Assembly (NCBI GenBank): GCA_022575985.1
Contig: JAKSXM010000272.1
Span: forward strand, 1,364,001-1,428,000
Reading direction: 5' to 3'
From: Anagrus nilaparvatae
Lineage: Eukaryota > Arthropoda > Insecta > Hymenoptera > Mymaridae
DNA: 64,000 nt
Position numbers and translations under genes: made by a program
Shown: positions 11,361 to 23,129 of the stretch, piece by piece
Layout of the letters: each line of letters opens with the position of its first letter
Numbering within the stretch: the first letter of the stretch is position 1
Notes under the pieces: model-generated
Seen by the model: the letters and a program-made list of their open reading frames with translations, nothing else
What the model was told of the DNA's origin: nothing
The model's database searches: none

Positions 11361-12339
11361 ATAAATTATAACACACAAGAAAGAGTGATGGAAATCTTGC
11401 CTCTTTTTGACTTCCTTGGATTATTTTGCTCGTTGCTATGTATATTTATGTATGCAGCTTAATGAAATTATAAACAGTAATAAACAGCCTAAAAATATTA
11501 AATGGTTATGTTTGCATTTTAAAATTAAGATTTAAAAGTTATATTGGCATTTTTTAAAGAATCAAACAATTTATAGAATTAAATAATTTATCATTTTGTG
11601 ATTAATAGAAATAATATAAATAATGTTAAAATCTTGAAGCAATTAATGTGGTTATTTTTTTTATTACAAAATATTATTATTATTATTATTATCATTGTTG
11701 CGGAAGATTGGTCAAATGCAAGAAGTACACTGAGAAAATAAATTATAAGAAATTATTATAAATTCTGGTAAAAACTCCTATCTTTTTATAATAATTGAGC
11801 GAATATTTGTAATTTTCGCATCGTTAACAACCATTTCTTTGACAAAACAAAAATATCATGTTACCCAATATTTTAATTATTAAAGGATAATTATATATTC
11901 TAATAAAATAAAATTTTATAAAAAAAAATAAAATTAGCTTTTTTTATATTTGTCTCTTTTTAATTACGCAAAAACGATTTAAAATCCATTAACGCCGGCG
12001 CGACCAATCCATGGACGCTAGAATTTTCACTTTAATAACAAAATGATCTTAATAATCTACTTTACCAGCTACTAAAAACGGAAAATGTATGTATAATTGC
12101 ATGGTTGTAATCAATAATATTTGTTGTAAATTAAGATTACAGCCCATTGTTTGAGGAACCTCAGTGCCGGCTAGTTGGCAGGGTATTTTATTTCTCGATG
12201 CGAAAAATTATGAGATAAAAATTTTCAAAAAATTACGCATTAGATTATTATTATTTTTGAACGAAAAAAATAATCATACAAAAATATTTACTTTACTATT
12301 GGATGTATAGTATTTAAGGTCGTTCTATCCGCATCTGAG
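11361..12339. other. non-coding DNA with fragments of MITEs
   Basis: A (TTA)n tract lies at about 11676-11695. At 11985-12011 the sequence CCATTAACGCCGGCGCGACCA matches the end of the TTAA-flanked MITE at 49567, so this is a half copy. At 12085-12190 a segment (GTTTGAGGAACCTCAGTGCC) recurs inverted at 15607-15710. No gene seen. Confidence 0.45.
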
Positions 12340-12895
12340 AGTTTTTTGCGCAGCATATTTGTAACTGAAATATTCTCGCTATATATTTATTTATAATAAT
12401 TTTTTAATGAAAGAATCAATGCTTTCCAGTATTTGGTACGAAGAATGTAAACGAAAAAATTGGTAATGTTTATTTGTTTAAACAAATACGACCTGTTAAA
12501 TTTTTGTAATTTTTGGGTTATAAAAGCCTGAGATTTCAGATCTAATAGGCTATAAATTTTAGAGCATTTTTAATTTTTTTTTTTTTATAATCAATTAGCT
12601 GTAACTCATTACTGAAGTGTTTTAGCAAAAATTTTTCCACGATACCTCCCTCTAGAATTAAATGATTTTCAATATGAACCAACCAGAATTTAAATCCAAG
12701 TTGCTCACATCTGGAATCTCTTTATGGCCCTAAAATTACAAAAATTTAACAGGTCTTATTTGTTTAAGCAAATAAATGTTATCAATTTTTTTTTATACTC
12801 TTGTACCAGATACTGTAAAGTATTGATTTTTTCATTAAAAAATTATTATAAATAATTATATAGCTAAAACATTTCAGTTACAAATATGCTGCGCT
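12340..12895. repeat. inverted repeat, ~200-bp arms
   Basis: The left arm (about 12340-12540, containing GCGCAGCATATTTGTAACTGAAA and CGACCTGTTAAATTTTTG) returns as its reverse complement at about 12705-12895. The centre is about 165 bp. No ORF and no clear target duplication; foldback-type MITE is the likely origin. Confidence 0.6.
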
Positions 12896-13579
12896 ACGTG
12901 GAGAAATAGTTATACCAAAAATTCTATTAGGAAAGAATGTGTCATTGAATGTTTTTTTTTTAAGAGAATTAAGAACCAGAACAAATTAATTCTCTCTTTG
13001 CCTCTCAAAGCGCTTATGGCTCATTATATGGCAATACAATATCAAGTAAAAGTATTAGTAATCATGATTTTAGGCACATTTCTTAAAAAACTTTTATTTG
13101 AAACAAGAGAGAAAAAAGAAAATAATTATAATTTTATCTTTATTAGTACTTATCTTTATCTTTATTACAGCATCAAATCTAATGCCTATGAAAAAACTCG
13201 TACTTTAGGAAACCTTAGGAAAATTATTTTTATCAGTTACAATTATGTATTTTGCTGCTTCTTTTAGAATCCTAAATACTTAAAAAAAATAAATAAGTTT
13301 GTCTAATATACATCCATTTATAGTAGAGATAATAAACGATGGTTTAAAAAATTAACTTATTGTGTTTCATAAATTTCGGGTATAATTATTTTTTTATGGA
13401 TAAAATATATTATAATATCCTAAAAAATCTCTTATATACCAACCCCTGTTTAGTTATAAATCTAGCTTTCATTCTTTCAACTATATAAATGTAGTTTTCA
13501 TTCTATGGCCACTTTTAAGATGATGATATTATTATCAGATAGCAATTTGCCTTATGAGATTTTTAGTATCTCTCCCCCT
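12896..13579. other. AT-rich DNA, no gene seen
   Basis: Spacer between two inverted repeats. A short ORF at 12998-13267 lacks any recognisable motif or codon bias and is not credited. Confidence 0.4.
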
Positions 13580-14590
13580 CCCCCCTCCATTTACTTTAGA
13601 AAAGCATACTGTATAGAATAGGTACCTGGTACATTAATGATTTCTGAAATATTTTTTAAATTTCTTGTCTTGTAATTCATACTTCAAATTCAATCTACGA
13701 TTGAAATAATATCCAATAATATTCAGTATGAAATAGTTAGGTTTTTTTCATTAATAATTATTTTAAGAATTTATCATTTAATCTTTTTTATATTTTCCTT
13801 AGCTGTTGGCTATTCTCGACGGGCCCTTTTAAAAAATAATCTCAAAATAAATAATTGAATTACAGACTTATAGCCAATTAGGGATTTCATTCCGTAGTGG
13901 CTAATTAGGAAAAATGGGTAAGTTAGCCAACAGAGAGTAACTCAAGACCCATTTACTCTGACAGATATAAATATTTTAAAACACTTACGTAAAACAGGTG
14001 TTTGTCCTTTTGCTCGTGGTAACTTAATAATTTTGGAAAGTGAAAATCACAATGGTATGAAATTGCTCAATAAAAGTTCATAATACCAATAATATAAATT
14101 TTTTTCGAAAAAGAAAACTTTTAATTCCATGCTTTTATTCAGAAATTCGAAAAAAAACATAAATATTCGCTAAATATCCAATAAAATAACTTTTTTGGTA
14201 TTGACAAAATTATTGACAAAATCAATTCTTCATAATTTATGTTAAAAATTAATTAATTAAATGATATTTTTTACATTGAAACTTTTAATAACATAAACAA
14301 AACAAAAAAGGTTTTTCAACTAACATGTTTCAATGATTTCTTAAAGGGCCCGTCAGGAATACCCAACTGCTAAGGAAAATATGAAAAAGATTAAATGATA
14401 AATTTTTAAAATAATTATTAATAAAAAAAACCTAACTATTTCATTTTGAAAATTATTACATATCATTTCAATCGTAGGTTGAATTTGAAGTATGAATCAC
14501 AAGTCAAGAAATTTAAAAAATATATCAGAAAGCATTAACGTACGTATTCCATACAGTATACTTTTCTAAAGTAAATGGGGGTGGGGGGTA
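13580..14590. repeat. foldback element with ~245-bp arms and ~510-bp centre
   Basis: Left arm 13588-13833 (TTTACTTTAGAAAAGCATAC ... GACGGGCCCTTT) is mirrored at 14343-14580 (AAAGGGCCCGTC ... GTATACTTTTCTAAAGTAAA). Both ends border C- or G-rich runs. The centre holds AT-rich sequence with no convincing ORF. Transposase family unknown. Confidence 0.65.
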
Positions 14591-15125
14591 TTATAAATTC
14601 TACACTTAGGAATATTCAATAAGGTAAAATTAATTTTAAATAAAAGAATTTAAAAAATTTTTTGTAAAATTATGTAAAATATTGTAAAACATTTATGCTT
14701 GATAATGAAGACTGAAAGTCTTTGAAACGGGCAATTTATTGCATGAATAAATATAATTGTTAGCTCTAGAATAGAGTATTTTTAATCATTTTTTTTTTAG
14801 ATGCAACAAAAGTAAAAAAATTTTTAAACATAATTTTCTTCTTTGTTTCTTTAATATCATTTTGTAGGTTATTTTCTCTAACAATCAATTGTTAAATTTT
14901 TAAATTTTTAAGAAGCATTAACATTCTTTTTTTTAATGATTTACTTTGATAATATAAAATGTATTTTTATATAAAATATATAAAATAAAAATTATTCGTT
15001 TTGTGTATGTATGTTTTATTTTATATTTAATTCAAAAATTTATTTATTACCAAGAAATAAAAAAAATATTAAGCTGTATTTAGAATTACTGTTCTTTAAG
15101 ATTTTAAACGATACTTTGTACTTAC
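14591..15125. other. likely intron of the RanBPM gene (minus strand)
   Basis: The donor GTAAG of the exon at 15126-15313 faces this stretch, so on the minus strand it begins an intron. I could not find the next (LisH/CTLH) exon in the remaining sequence down to position 1; it may be outside the window. Confidence 0.4.
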
Positions 15126-15313
15126 ATTTGCAAAATGTTTTGCCAATGGCCTTGGCCAAGATCTGGCATTGGGTAATTTATAATTTGCGTTCTTGTTCGA
15201 ATACGGAGTTCATCTATCATGTCACTGATGTCGTATACAAAAGGAGCTTGCCCAAAATTTGCATCAACAACTTCTCCTGGAGTTTGCAAACCAACAGTTG
15301 GAAAAAGATTTGG
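15126..15313 (-). CDS. RanBPM: exon of RanBP9/10 (RanBPM) SPRY domain
   Basis: Minus-strand translation gives LFPTVGLQTPGEVVDANFG, the highly conserved end of the SPRY domain of RanBP9/10, followed by QAPFVYDISDMIDELR and GQGHWQNILQM, which leads into the LisH region in this family. The exon is 188 bases, with a TTTATTTTTAG acceptor at its start and a GTAAGTAC donor at its end, and no stop. RanBPM is a scaffold of the CTLH E3 ubiquitin ligase complex in cytoplasm and nucleus, with SPRY, LisH, CTLH and CRA domains. Only this exon is visible; its neighbours are repeats. The family match is strong. Whether the gene is intact cannot be judged from one exon, but intact splice sites and frame suggest that it is functional. 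Confidence 0.85.
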
Positions 15314-15717
15314 CTAAAAATAAATATAATTTTTGTATAATAATTTTTAAAATTATTTTATAGGCAAATTAGAATCATGTTTTCATGTTTAAATTGTTTA
15401 TTCATATTTAAATTTTAGAGATTTATAACACTGAGTTAAGCTACTAGTTTTAAGCTTAACTGAAAATTTAATATTACAGATTTAGAAATTAAATATAAAA
15501 TTAAAACTATTATAAAAAATAGACAATAATTTTATTGCACACATATAATATTAATTAGAATTTTAAAAAAACAAAAGGTTATTATCAATGATGTTCCCGG
15601 ATTTGTATTAAATACGCTCCCAACTAGCTGCTGACACTAAGGTTCCTCAAACAATGTCCTTAATAAATAAATATGCCACTAATATCACCGATTACGACCA
15701 TGCAATCAGTGGTCATA
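15314..15717. other. likely RanBPM intron; inverted MITE fragment
   Basis: Upstream intron side of the exon. At 15607-15710 it carries the reverse complement of 12085-12190, a shared MITE-like segment (block AAGGTTCCTCAAACAATG). No upstream SPRY exon was found nearby. Confidence 0.4.
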
Positions 15718-15965
15718 TTTATCAAAAAAACTGACATTTTTTAGCGCTTTTTTTGTTACAACTTAAAAATCATTCCAAAAATGGCTTTCCATCTTCCCAA
15801 AAATAAATAAAAGTTGGTTAATGAGACCTAAACAAAAAATCCTTATAATCAAAAAATTTTTTTCGTCCGTTTTGACCCAAAACGGCGGCCGATTTTATGA
15901 TTATCATTGATATATCAGACTTGCAGACCAGTTTCGTAGCTAAATTTTATTTTTGATAGGTCGAT
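15718..15965. repeat. left arm of a long-range inverted repeat (partner 23130-23395)
   Basis: The segment containing TTGTTACAACTTAAAAATCATT and CCAACTTTTATTTATTTTT (opposite sense) is the reverse complement of 23130-23395, over about 245 bp with scattered differences. The two arms enclose about 7.2 kb. They may be two copies of one repeat in opposite orientation or the ends of one large foldback unit. Confidence 0.6.
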
Positions 15966-16522
15966 GGAATTTCCCAACAGGTATTTATTATTTTTGGAAC
16001 GCTAAACACGAATATTATATCGGTTTTTGCTAAATATTTTCCAGTTGCACACAATAGACAACTTTAGGTTAATTTTTGGGGTTTTTTCTGTACTAGAAAA
16101 TGTTACTTATGTTTATTGGGTCGCTGAATACGAGTATAATGTCGGTTTTTCCTGAATATGGTTTAGCTAATAGGCAACTTTAGGTTAGTTTTTGGGTTTT
16201 TTTTTCAAAATTTTCAAGTATTACTCAATGTTTTTGGGTCACTGAATACGAATATGATACGGTTGGTCATAAAAAATAATCTGAAGTTGGTTATTCTGGA
16301 CCATTAGACCAAATTTGTTAAAAACAGAGACCATTTTCATGTTTACTTAGACAAAAAACAGTATAAAATAATTATAAAATCTCAAAAAACAGCCTGAAGT
16401 TGCCAACTTTTTCGTATACAAAACGTGTTTATAAAAACAAACAGCTTCCATATTCGTGTTCAGGAACCCAAAAAACATGAATAATAATTAGACTGAGCGA
16501 AGCTCAGAGCTTCGCTCAGTCT
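15966..16522. repeat. ~125-bp degenerate tandem/inverted units ending in a perfect hairpin
   Basis: Units sharing GACAACTTTAGGTTAATTTT, GCTGAATACGA and GTCGGTTTTT repeat about three times (15966-16290) and return inverted at about 16340-16485. The block ends in a perfect 16-bp hairpin with a one-base loop, AGACTGAGCGAAGCTC at 16490-16505 against 16507-16522. GCTTCGCTCAGTCT recurs alone at 23082-23095, next to the partner arm. Confidence 0.6.
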
Positions 16523-16749
16523 ATTCCCGCGACAGAATGTCGAGTTTGTTAACACGATAGCTCCTTAACTATATTATTGAATGACTTCAAAATTTCACAG
16601 ATGGTTTCAAATGAGACAAAAACGAACTGATTAAATTTGCAGCCCATTTGGTACGCACATTTAAAAATGATAGCGAAAAATCTAGCTCCTCCTCAAAAAA
16701 TTACATTTTTTGAAATTTTAATATTGATAATTTTCATATTTACCAATAA

Positions 16750-17310
16750 AAAAGAACTTTTCACATTACCTAGGGGTATTCGAGGTCGAAAAAAACATTT
16801 TTATGAATAAGATTTTTAATTTTTCAACCCAACATATTTTGCAATTTTCCAAGATGACGGATTGAAAAACTTGAAAAAATCAACTTTTCACATTACAAGA
16901 AGATTTTTTAGGGCAAGAAAAATGAATTTTGGGTGGAAAATATTTAATTTTTCAACCCAAAGTATTTTCCAATTTTCCAAGATAGCGACTAAAAACTTAA
17001 AAAAATCAACATTTCACATTACAAGGAGGTTTTTTAAGGCAAAAAAAATAAATTTTGGGTGGAAAATATTTAATTTTTCAACCCAAAATATTTTCCAATT
17101 TTTCAAGATGGCAGATTTAAGAACTTGAAAAAATCAACTTTTCACATTACAAGGAGATTTTTTAGGGCAAGAAAAATGAAATGGAAATATTTAATTTTTC
17201 AACCAACATATTTTCCGATTTTCCAAGATAACAAACTAAAAACTTGAAAATAACAACTTTTCACATTACAAAAAGGTTTTTTAGAACGAAAAAAATGAAT
17301 TTTAGGTGGA
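16750..17310 (+). repeat. tandem array, ~126-bp unit, about 4.5 copies
   Basis: The landmark TCACATTAC recurs at 16761, 16888, 17014, 17142 and 17261, spacing 119-128. Each unit also has AATTTTTCAACCCAA and TTTTCCAAGAT. An 88-aa ORF across three units exists only because the unit is close to a multiple of three (126) and is not a gene. Confidence 0.8.
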
Positions 17311-17455
17311 AAACATAGAATCATGCATATATATGTGTGCTGCTTTCATAAATCCCGATTATAAATTACCGTTTGACAGCAAATTAACATCTGTCAACTG
17401 TCGATAACATTTTTCTGACATCAGATTTAAATTCAGCGACAGCAAAAAATATATA

Positions 17456-18790
17456 TGAGTAATTCTTAGTGAAACTTTACTAATGGAAAGGTAAAAGTCG
17501 GGGATTTGAAAAAAACTAATTGGGTTGGGTTTGGTATACGTTCATATGATACCATACCAAATTTTAAGGTTTTAGGTTCAAAGGGTACAAAATGGCGGCT
17601 ATTTTTCGATCTTATATGGTTTTAAAAAAAATTATTTTTCAAAATGACAATTTCCGATTTCATTTTTTCTACGCTCTGAATAAAGCTGAAAAATGATTTT
17701 CTTGACTATGTCTTATGTAAAATTTCCCGCTAAATCCGAATCTGCCACCAGTTTTTCAAAAAAACGCCAAGGAAAACCGGAAAATTGGAAAAACTAAGAA
17801 AACTCTTTTTTTTTCAAACGCAGATTTTTCATACAGTCGTAACTTTTTTTTTTCCTAACCGATCTTAAAATTTTTGTTTTTGTATGTACTTTTTTATAAA
17901 AAAAAAATTTTAGCGAGTATTTGCCTTTTAAGTACTTAAAAATCCATTTCAATATTTCCCATTTTCACGAAATTTTCCATTTTCAATTTTCCGGATTTCC
18001 TTGTCACCTAATGAAAATTTTGACCAAATTTTCGGATTCCTCGAAAAATTTTACTAAAGACCCCCTTTTTTGAAAAGTTTTGGATGTTTCCATAACGCTA
18101 TAGAAATAAAAGAAATAGCAAAATACTGAATAACTACAAAATACGACAATGTTATAAAATAGGGTTTTTTCGTAATCTTTAATTCAAAGCTGCAACCTCG
18201 CCAGTTAACCAAAATATTTCCAATTGGTCTCATTTTTTTCGTATAAGTGTCACCTTTCAATTCTCGTACACCGCATTTTTTTAAAATTAATTCTCTCTCG
18301 GCGATACTCAATAAACCAAACGCCTATTCTTACCCCAAAATGATCAATTTTTAAATTGCTGCCAAAATTCTAATTTTTGATAGAAATGAGTTCTGTAGGC
18401 CTTAAAAATTTTCTACAAGCACTAAGTTTCCAAAAAATTTTTACTCGAGACCAATTGGAAGTATTTTGGTTAACTGGCGAGGTTGCAGCTTTGAATTAAA
18501 TATTACGAAAAAACCCTATTTTATAACATTGTCGTATTTTGTAGTTATTCAGTATTTTGCTATTTCTTTTATTTCTATAGCGTTATGGAAACATCCAAAA
18601 CTTTTCCAAAAAGGGGTCTCTAGTAAATTTCTCGAGGAATCCGAAGATTTGGTCAAAATTTTCATTAGGTGACAAGGAAATCCGGAAAATTGAAAATGAA
18701 AAATTTAGTGAAATTGGGAAATATTGAAATGGATTTTTAAGTACTTAAAAGGCAAATACTCGCTAAAATTTTTTTTTTAATAAAAAGTAT
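17456..18790. mobile_element. rearranged foldback element B, related to A
   Basis: The first 250 bp repeat the left arm of element A (GAGTAATTCTTAGTGAAA onward), and the next ~350 bp repeat A's centre. The centre then folds back on itself: 17880-18225 is mirrored by 18455-18788 around a ~230-bp loop. The usual right arm is missing. The two small ORFs in the arms encode the same peptide on opposite strands, which is a consequence of the inversion, not evidence for a gene. Confidence 0.7.
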
Positions 18791-18805
18791 TATTTATTTT
18801 GATAA

Positions 18806-19545
18806 TAAATTTTATATTATTGAAGTAATTGAGTTCTAATCTGCTGTCAAATTCATAAAATTGCCAGTTGACAGCTGTCAAATAGATGTCAAATACTCTT
18901 TTAAACATAAAAACGCTACATTTTTTGCATTTAAATATGTTCTTGGTTTTAAATCTGCTAAAGAATTAATATTTGTGACATTTGACAGCTGTCAATTAGC
19001 TAATTGACAGCTGTCAACTGACAGTTTTATTATTATTTTAAGCGAATATAAAATTAGCGTTCTCAAAAACATAGCGTAAAGCCAAAAAAATGTTTTTTTT
19101 ATGTTCAAAAGGGTAATTGACAGCTGTCATTTATTAATTTTTAGTAATCAATCCTTAAAAATATATCTTTTGCATCATAAAGCTCACACTGTTGGTCTGA
19201 TGTCCGACATATAAACATGTATCCACATTCATAAATACACTACACTTACTTATAATTTATAGGCAAACACAAACACTTACATTATTACTTACACAAGGGA
19301 TCGTCGTAGATCCTGGGTAAAACAGAGAACGGGTAAAACTGTCAACTGTCAGTTTTATTATTTTTTTTAGCGGATATGAAATCAGCGTTCTCAAAAACGT
19401 TATACAGCAAAAAATGTACTTTTTTATGTTTAAAATGGTAATTGAAAGTTAATTGACAGCTATCAACTGTCAATTTTATGAATTTGACAGCAGATTAGAA
19501 TTCAATGACTTCAATAATATAAAATATATTAATAAAATAAATAAA
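18806..19545. mobile_element. foldback element C rich in TTGACAGCTGTCAA palindromes
   Basis: Ends 18806-18880 and 19450-19545 are inverted copies (TTTTATATTATTGAAGTAATTG against its complement, and TCTAATCTGCTGTCAAATTC). Inside, the self-complementary TTGACAGCTGTCAA or close variants occur about eight times in both arms. A related run lies at 17365-17430. The centre at about 19180-19330 has lower AT content and is unique in the window. No ORF. Confidence 0.65.
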
Positions 19546-20024
19546 AAGGTTGTTTAAAAAGGTTAATAATTTAGTCATAGAACTTTAGCTATTTCGGAGT
19601 CACGGAACTTTGGAGCTTGGCAGCTGCCAAAATATTGATTTTGGAGCTTGGTGCCCATGAGAACATTTGATCAGGATGACTTGAATAACAACATATCTAA
19701 AACTCAGCCATTTTCACTGTACGACCATTTCCTATGTTTTTGTGCCAGGTCCTTTATGGTCCACCATATTGGAAAAACCAAAAAAAATTTAAAATAAAAT
19801 TTTATACCGTTGCGTCTGCCCTTATTTTACGGATCTTAGATCAGTATTTTAATTTATACTTCGCCATCTTGGGAAAACTGGAAAATATTACGGTTGTGAA
19901 AAACAATCATTTTCTGTACGAAGTACTTTCTAAATGAACTTGAAAAATCTAATATCAATTTAATTTAAATACAATAAGATATAACATTTTACAGTCATTT
20001 ATGCAATAAATTTCAAATACGAGT
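19546..20024. other. non-coding spacer
   Basis: AT-rich with a somewhat less biased part at 19590-19760 (GGAGCTTGG repeated twice). A 67-aa ORF at 19734-19937 has no recognised motif. Confidence 0.35.
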
Positions 20025-20115
20025 GTTGGCCGCACTCATATAATCCTCAACCCTCTTAAAATTTTAAAGAGGGTCACCGGTTCAATTCCCGAACCAAGTA
20101 AATTTTTTTTTTTTT
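20025..20115 (+). repeat. possible tRNA-like SINE fragment
   Basis: GGTTCAATTCCCGAACC at 20079-20095 looks like a tRNA T arm and Pol III B box, preceded by a short hairpin (CCCTCTT...AAGAGGG) and followed by a T run that could end Pol III transcription. The A box and acceptor stem are not convincing. Confidence 0.3.
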
Positions 20116-20206
20116 TACTAAAAAAAAATAAAAATCTTCTGCCATACGTAGGCCGAAGTATGTGCCATGCGTCGCGGAGACGTGTACCAAAGGACCTATG
20201 CTATAA

Positions 20207-20661
20207 GTGCGCCACACGTCGGCAGAGCGTTTTGCCGAACGTCACCCGAACTTTGGCCCATACTTGGCCGGCGCAATTCAAAAGTGCGCGGGATTACAGG
20301 GACAACTTGTTTTTAATGAGTTTCAGAAATACTTCTGTTTAAAAAATGCACACCGACAAAAAGGTAATCAAAGGCCATACTCTAAATTGTTGGATGAAAC
20401 TGCAAACGCAGAATTGTCACAGGAAAATTATGAAGCATTACATAACAGTCGGAAAACCATAATACCAAAAAATGAATTAGATTTATTTGAAAATGCAACA
20501 GAACACAAATTCCACTAATGTTATCTTATTCGATAACAATACATAAGTCCCAGGGACAAACTATTAATAAAAAGTTTCTCCATATAGGAGATAGCGAAAA
20601 ACAATTAGGCATAACTTACGTAGAATTAAGTAGAGTTAAATTAATTAACGATTTAATTTAA
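20207..20661 (+). pseudogene. Helitron PIF1-type helicase C-terminal relic
   Basis: The reading frame from about 20288 has RPYSKLLDETANAELSQENY, as in the stretch before the last helicase motifs of Helitron PIF1 helicases, and ENATEHKFH before a stop at 20516-20518. An overlapping frame then gives ITIHKSQGQTI and LGITYVELSRV (20533-20640), matching helicase motifs V and VI, and ends at TAA 20659-20661. Helitron helicases unwind DNA during rolling-circle transposition. Only the last ~150 residues remain, with a frame break. It directly precedes a CR1-like LINE fragment and is unrelated in position to the Helitron N-terminus at 1.9-3.4 kb. Confidence 0.7.
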
Positions 20662-20871
20662 ATAAAAGATTATAATAAATATAGATACGACTCTATTCGA
20701 CTATGCGCTTCTTTTAAGGATAAATAAAAGATTTTACACAAATTAAAAAACGATATTCATTAAAATATCAACACACAATGTATAAAAAAAAATATATTTC
20801 ATACATGAATGAAATAATTCAATAAAATATTTTTTTTTAAATTAAATCATAATAGTGAACAAATTAAAAGT

Positions 20872-22585
20872 AAAATGAATAATGCCCGTAAATTATGGAA
20901 ATATACTAATTCTAAAATTAAAAATTCTAAACCTAAACCTTTTGATATTGATTATTTAAGTACAAATAATAATATAATAAATGATAAGTATGGAATCGCA
21001 AATGAATTCAATGATTTTTTTGGTAATGTTGGCAATGATTTGGCATCTAAAATAACAAACAACAACTCGGAAATTAATTTTCCTGAAAATATCAATAATT
21101 CGTTTTACATTAGACCTTGTAGTGCTAATGAGATTAATAAAATCATAGCTTCAATGCCACTTAAAGCAGGTGGAATTGATAATATCAATGTGAAAACCCT
21201 TAAAAGTATTTCTAGATTAATATGTAGACCTTTAAGCTATATTTTTAATGTATTTATCATGCTAAATAAATGGCCCATTAGCCTAAAATCTGCTGACATT
21301 GTCCCTATTTATAAACAAGGTGACAAACATCTCACAACAAACTACAGACCCATTTCTCTAATCTCTAATCTAGCAAAGGTTTTCGAAAAAATAATTCACA
21401 ACAGACTTATAAATTTTTTAAATGATAATAATTTTATTTTTAAAAGGCAATACGGTTTTTTAAAAAATATTGGTACTAAAGAAGCCCTTGCCAAAGTCAG
21501 TGATTTGATCTATAGCAATATAGACAATAAATTACCTACAATTATAACTTTTCTAGACTTGGCAAAGGCTTTTGATTCAGTTAACCATAAAATTTTACTA
21601 TCTAAACTCTATAGATGTGGAATTACAGGTGGGCATTTATAACTGCTGAGAGATTACTTATCCAATAGATTACATAGGGTCAAGTTAAATAATATTTTTA
21701 GTGATTTTAAAAATGTGACCATAAGTGTCCCTCAAGGCACGATCTTGGGTCCACTGCTTTTTTTGTTGTATATTAATGACATCTTTCACATCCTCCCTGA
21801 AAACTGTATTTTTTCATATGCTGATGATACAGCAATTGTAAGTTCTGACAAAGATTGGATTACTGCTAAAATTAAAATGTCTGAATATCTTGAAAAAACC
21901 TATAAATGGCTAAACCTGAATTATTTATCTTTAAATATAAATAAGACAGTTTTCATGGCTTTTGGATCTTATACTAGTAGTATCCCAAATAACATTGAAA
22001 TTTACATTGATAAGACTAAAATAAATAGAGTTGAACAAGAAAAATATTTAGGCGTTATTTTTGACCCCCACCTAAAGTGGGATCATCACATAACTTCCAT
22101 TTAAAAAAAAACTCGTTATCTTTTATTTGTACTTAAAAAAATGTCTTTATACGTGGAAAAAAATATCTTGATGATGATATATTATGTCCTATTTTAAAAC
22201 ATAGCTTTTTATGGCATTGAGGCCTGGGGCGGAGCTTACAACAATGTCTCTAATCCCTTAATCAATATCCAAAACCGATTATTAAAAATAATAGGTGTAG
22301 ACCAAAACTGTATACTTAACTTTAAGCAAGCATTTGTTCTTAATTTCATTTTAATGAACTATGATAAATTAAAGTCAGATTACATAAATAGCACAAGCAT
22401 TACAAGAAACAAGAATTTACGCTATAAAGCACAAAAATCCATAGGTTTTAAAAACCACAAAATAGTAGCTACAAAATACTTTAATGTGCTTCCTAGTCAT
22501 CTTAAAATCTTAAATAGTAGCAAGAAAACAATCAAAAATAGCATTAAGCAATACATAATTTCTACTAAACTTCAATAATGCTACT
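20872..22585 (+). pseudogene. CR1/L2-like LINE reverse transcriptase, three premature stops
   Basis: One continuous frame encodes the RT and C-terminal part of a non-LTR retrotransposon: NYRPISLISNLAKVFEK, RQYGFLKNIGTKEALA, FLDLAKAFDSVNHK (motif A), VPQGTILGPLLFLLYINDI (motif B region), SYADDT (motif C, catalytic Asp pair) and KYLGVIFDPHLKW. The frame is stopped at about 21640, 22102 and 22195 but not shifted, so decay is by point mutation. The endonuclease half is absent (5' truncation). A 3' UTR runs to a TAATAATAATAA tail at about 22864-22881, the usual end of CR1/L2-type LINEs. Clade choice between CR1, L2 and Jockey is inference. Confidence 0.8.
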
Positions 22586-22881
22586 CTAAATTTTTAATAT
22601 CTGCAGTAAGAATTTATTCAGCTATATTGTTTATATTGTATATAAATTTTAATAATCTTAAATTATATAATATATTTATTTCTTTTCTTATTTTTTAAAT
22701 AATTTCTAAGTAATTGACATTTTATTTTATTTATACTTTTATATTAAACTAGAACCAGCACATGCGCACGGATTGATTTGACAATCCCTGCATGGTACAT
22801 TATGTTCAATTTATATTTACGTTGTATGTATATATTGTATATTTGTATTACTGGTATCAATAAATAATAATAATAATAATA
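22586..22881 (+). mobile_element. 3' UTR and TAA tail of the CR1-like LINE
   Basis: After the last coding triplet, an AT-rich 3' UTR leads to TACTGGTATCAATAAATAAT and a (TAA)n tail. The tail marks the 3' end of the insertion. No target duplication could be matched at the other end. Confidence 0.6.
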
Positions 22882-23129
22882 AATTTATACGCATTTATTT
22901 ATTTATATCATTAGTTATTAAAAAAAAATTTATAATTATTTCTACACTAAATCTTATAAATACGAAGTGAAATAACTTTTATGATTAAATAATTAAATAA
23001 TTTTTTAAATAATTTTTTCATAAGAAATCATAATTTTATGATTTATAAGAAATAATTAGATAAGTTTAGAGATTTTTGGTGGCTTCGCTCAGTCTCATAC
23101 ATATTCGAGGTGATCTAGTGATAACAAAA

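Noticed and set aside
15011..15340. 109-aa plus-strand ORF
   Set aside because: It is the antisense of the RanBPM exon; the minus strand gives the conserved SPRY sequence with splice sites.
16862..17128. 88-aa ORF with internal repeats
   Set aside because: Produced by the ~126-bp tandem array, whose unit length is a multiple of three; no independent coding evidence.
18054..18672. Two ORFs encoding the same peptide on opposite strands
   Set aside because: They are the two arms of foldback element B; the frame is not kept in the copy at 7935-8147.
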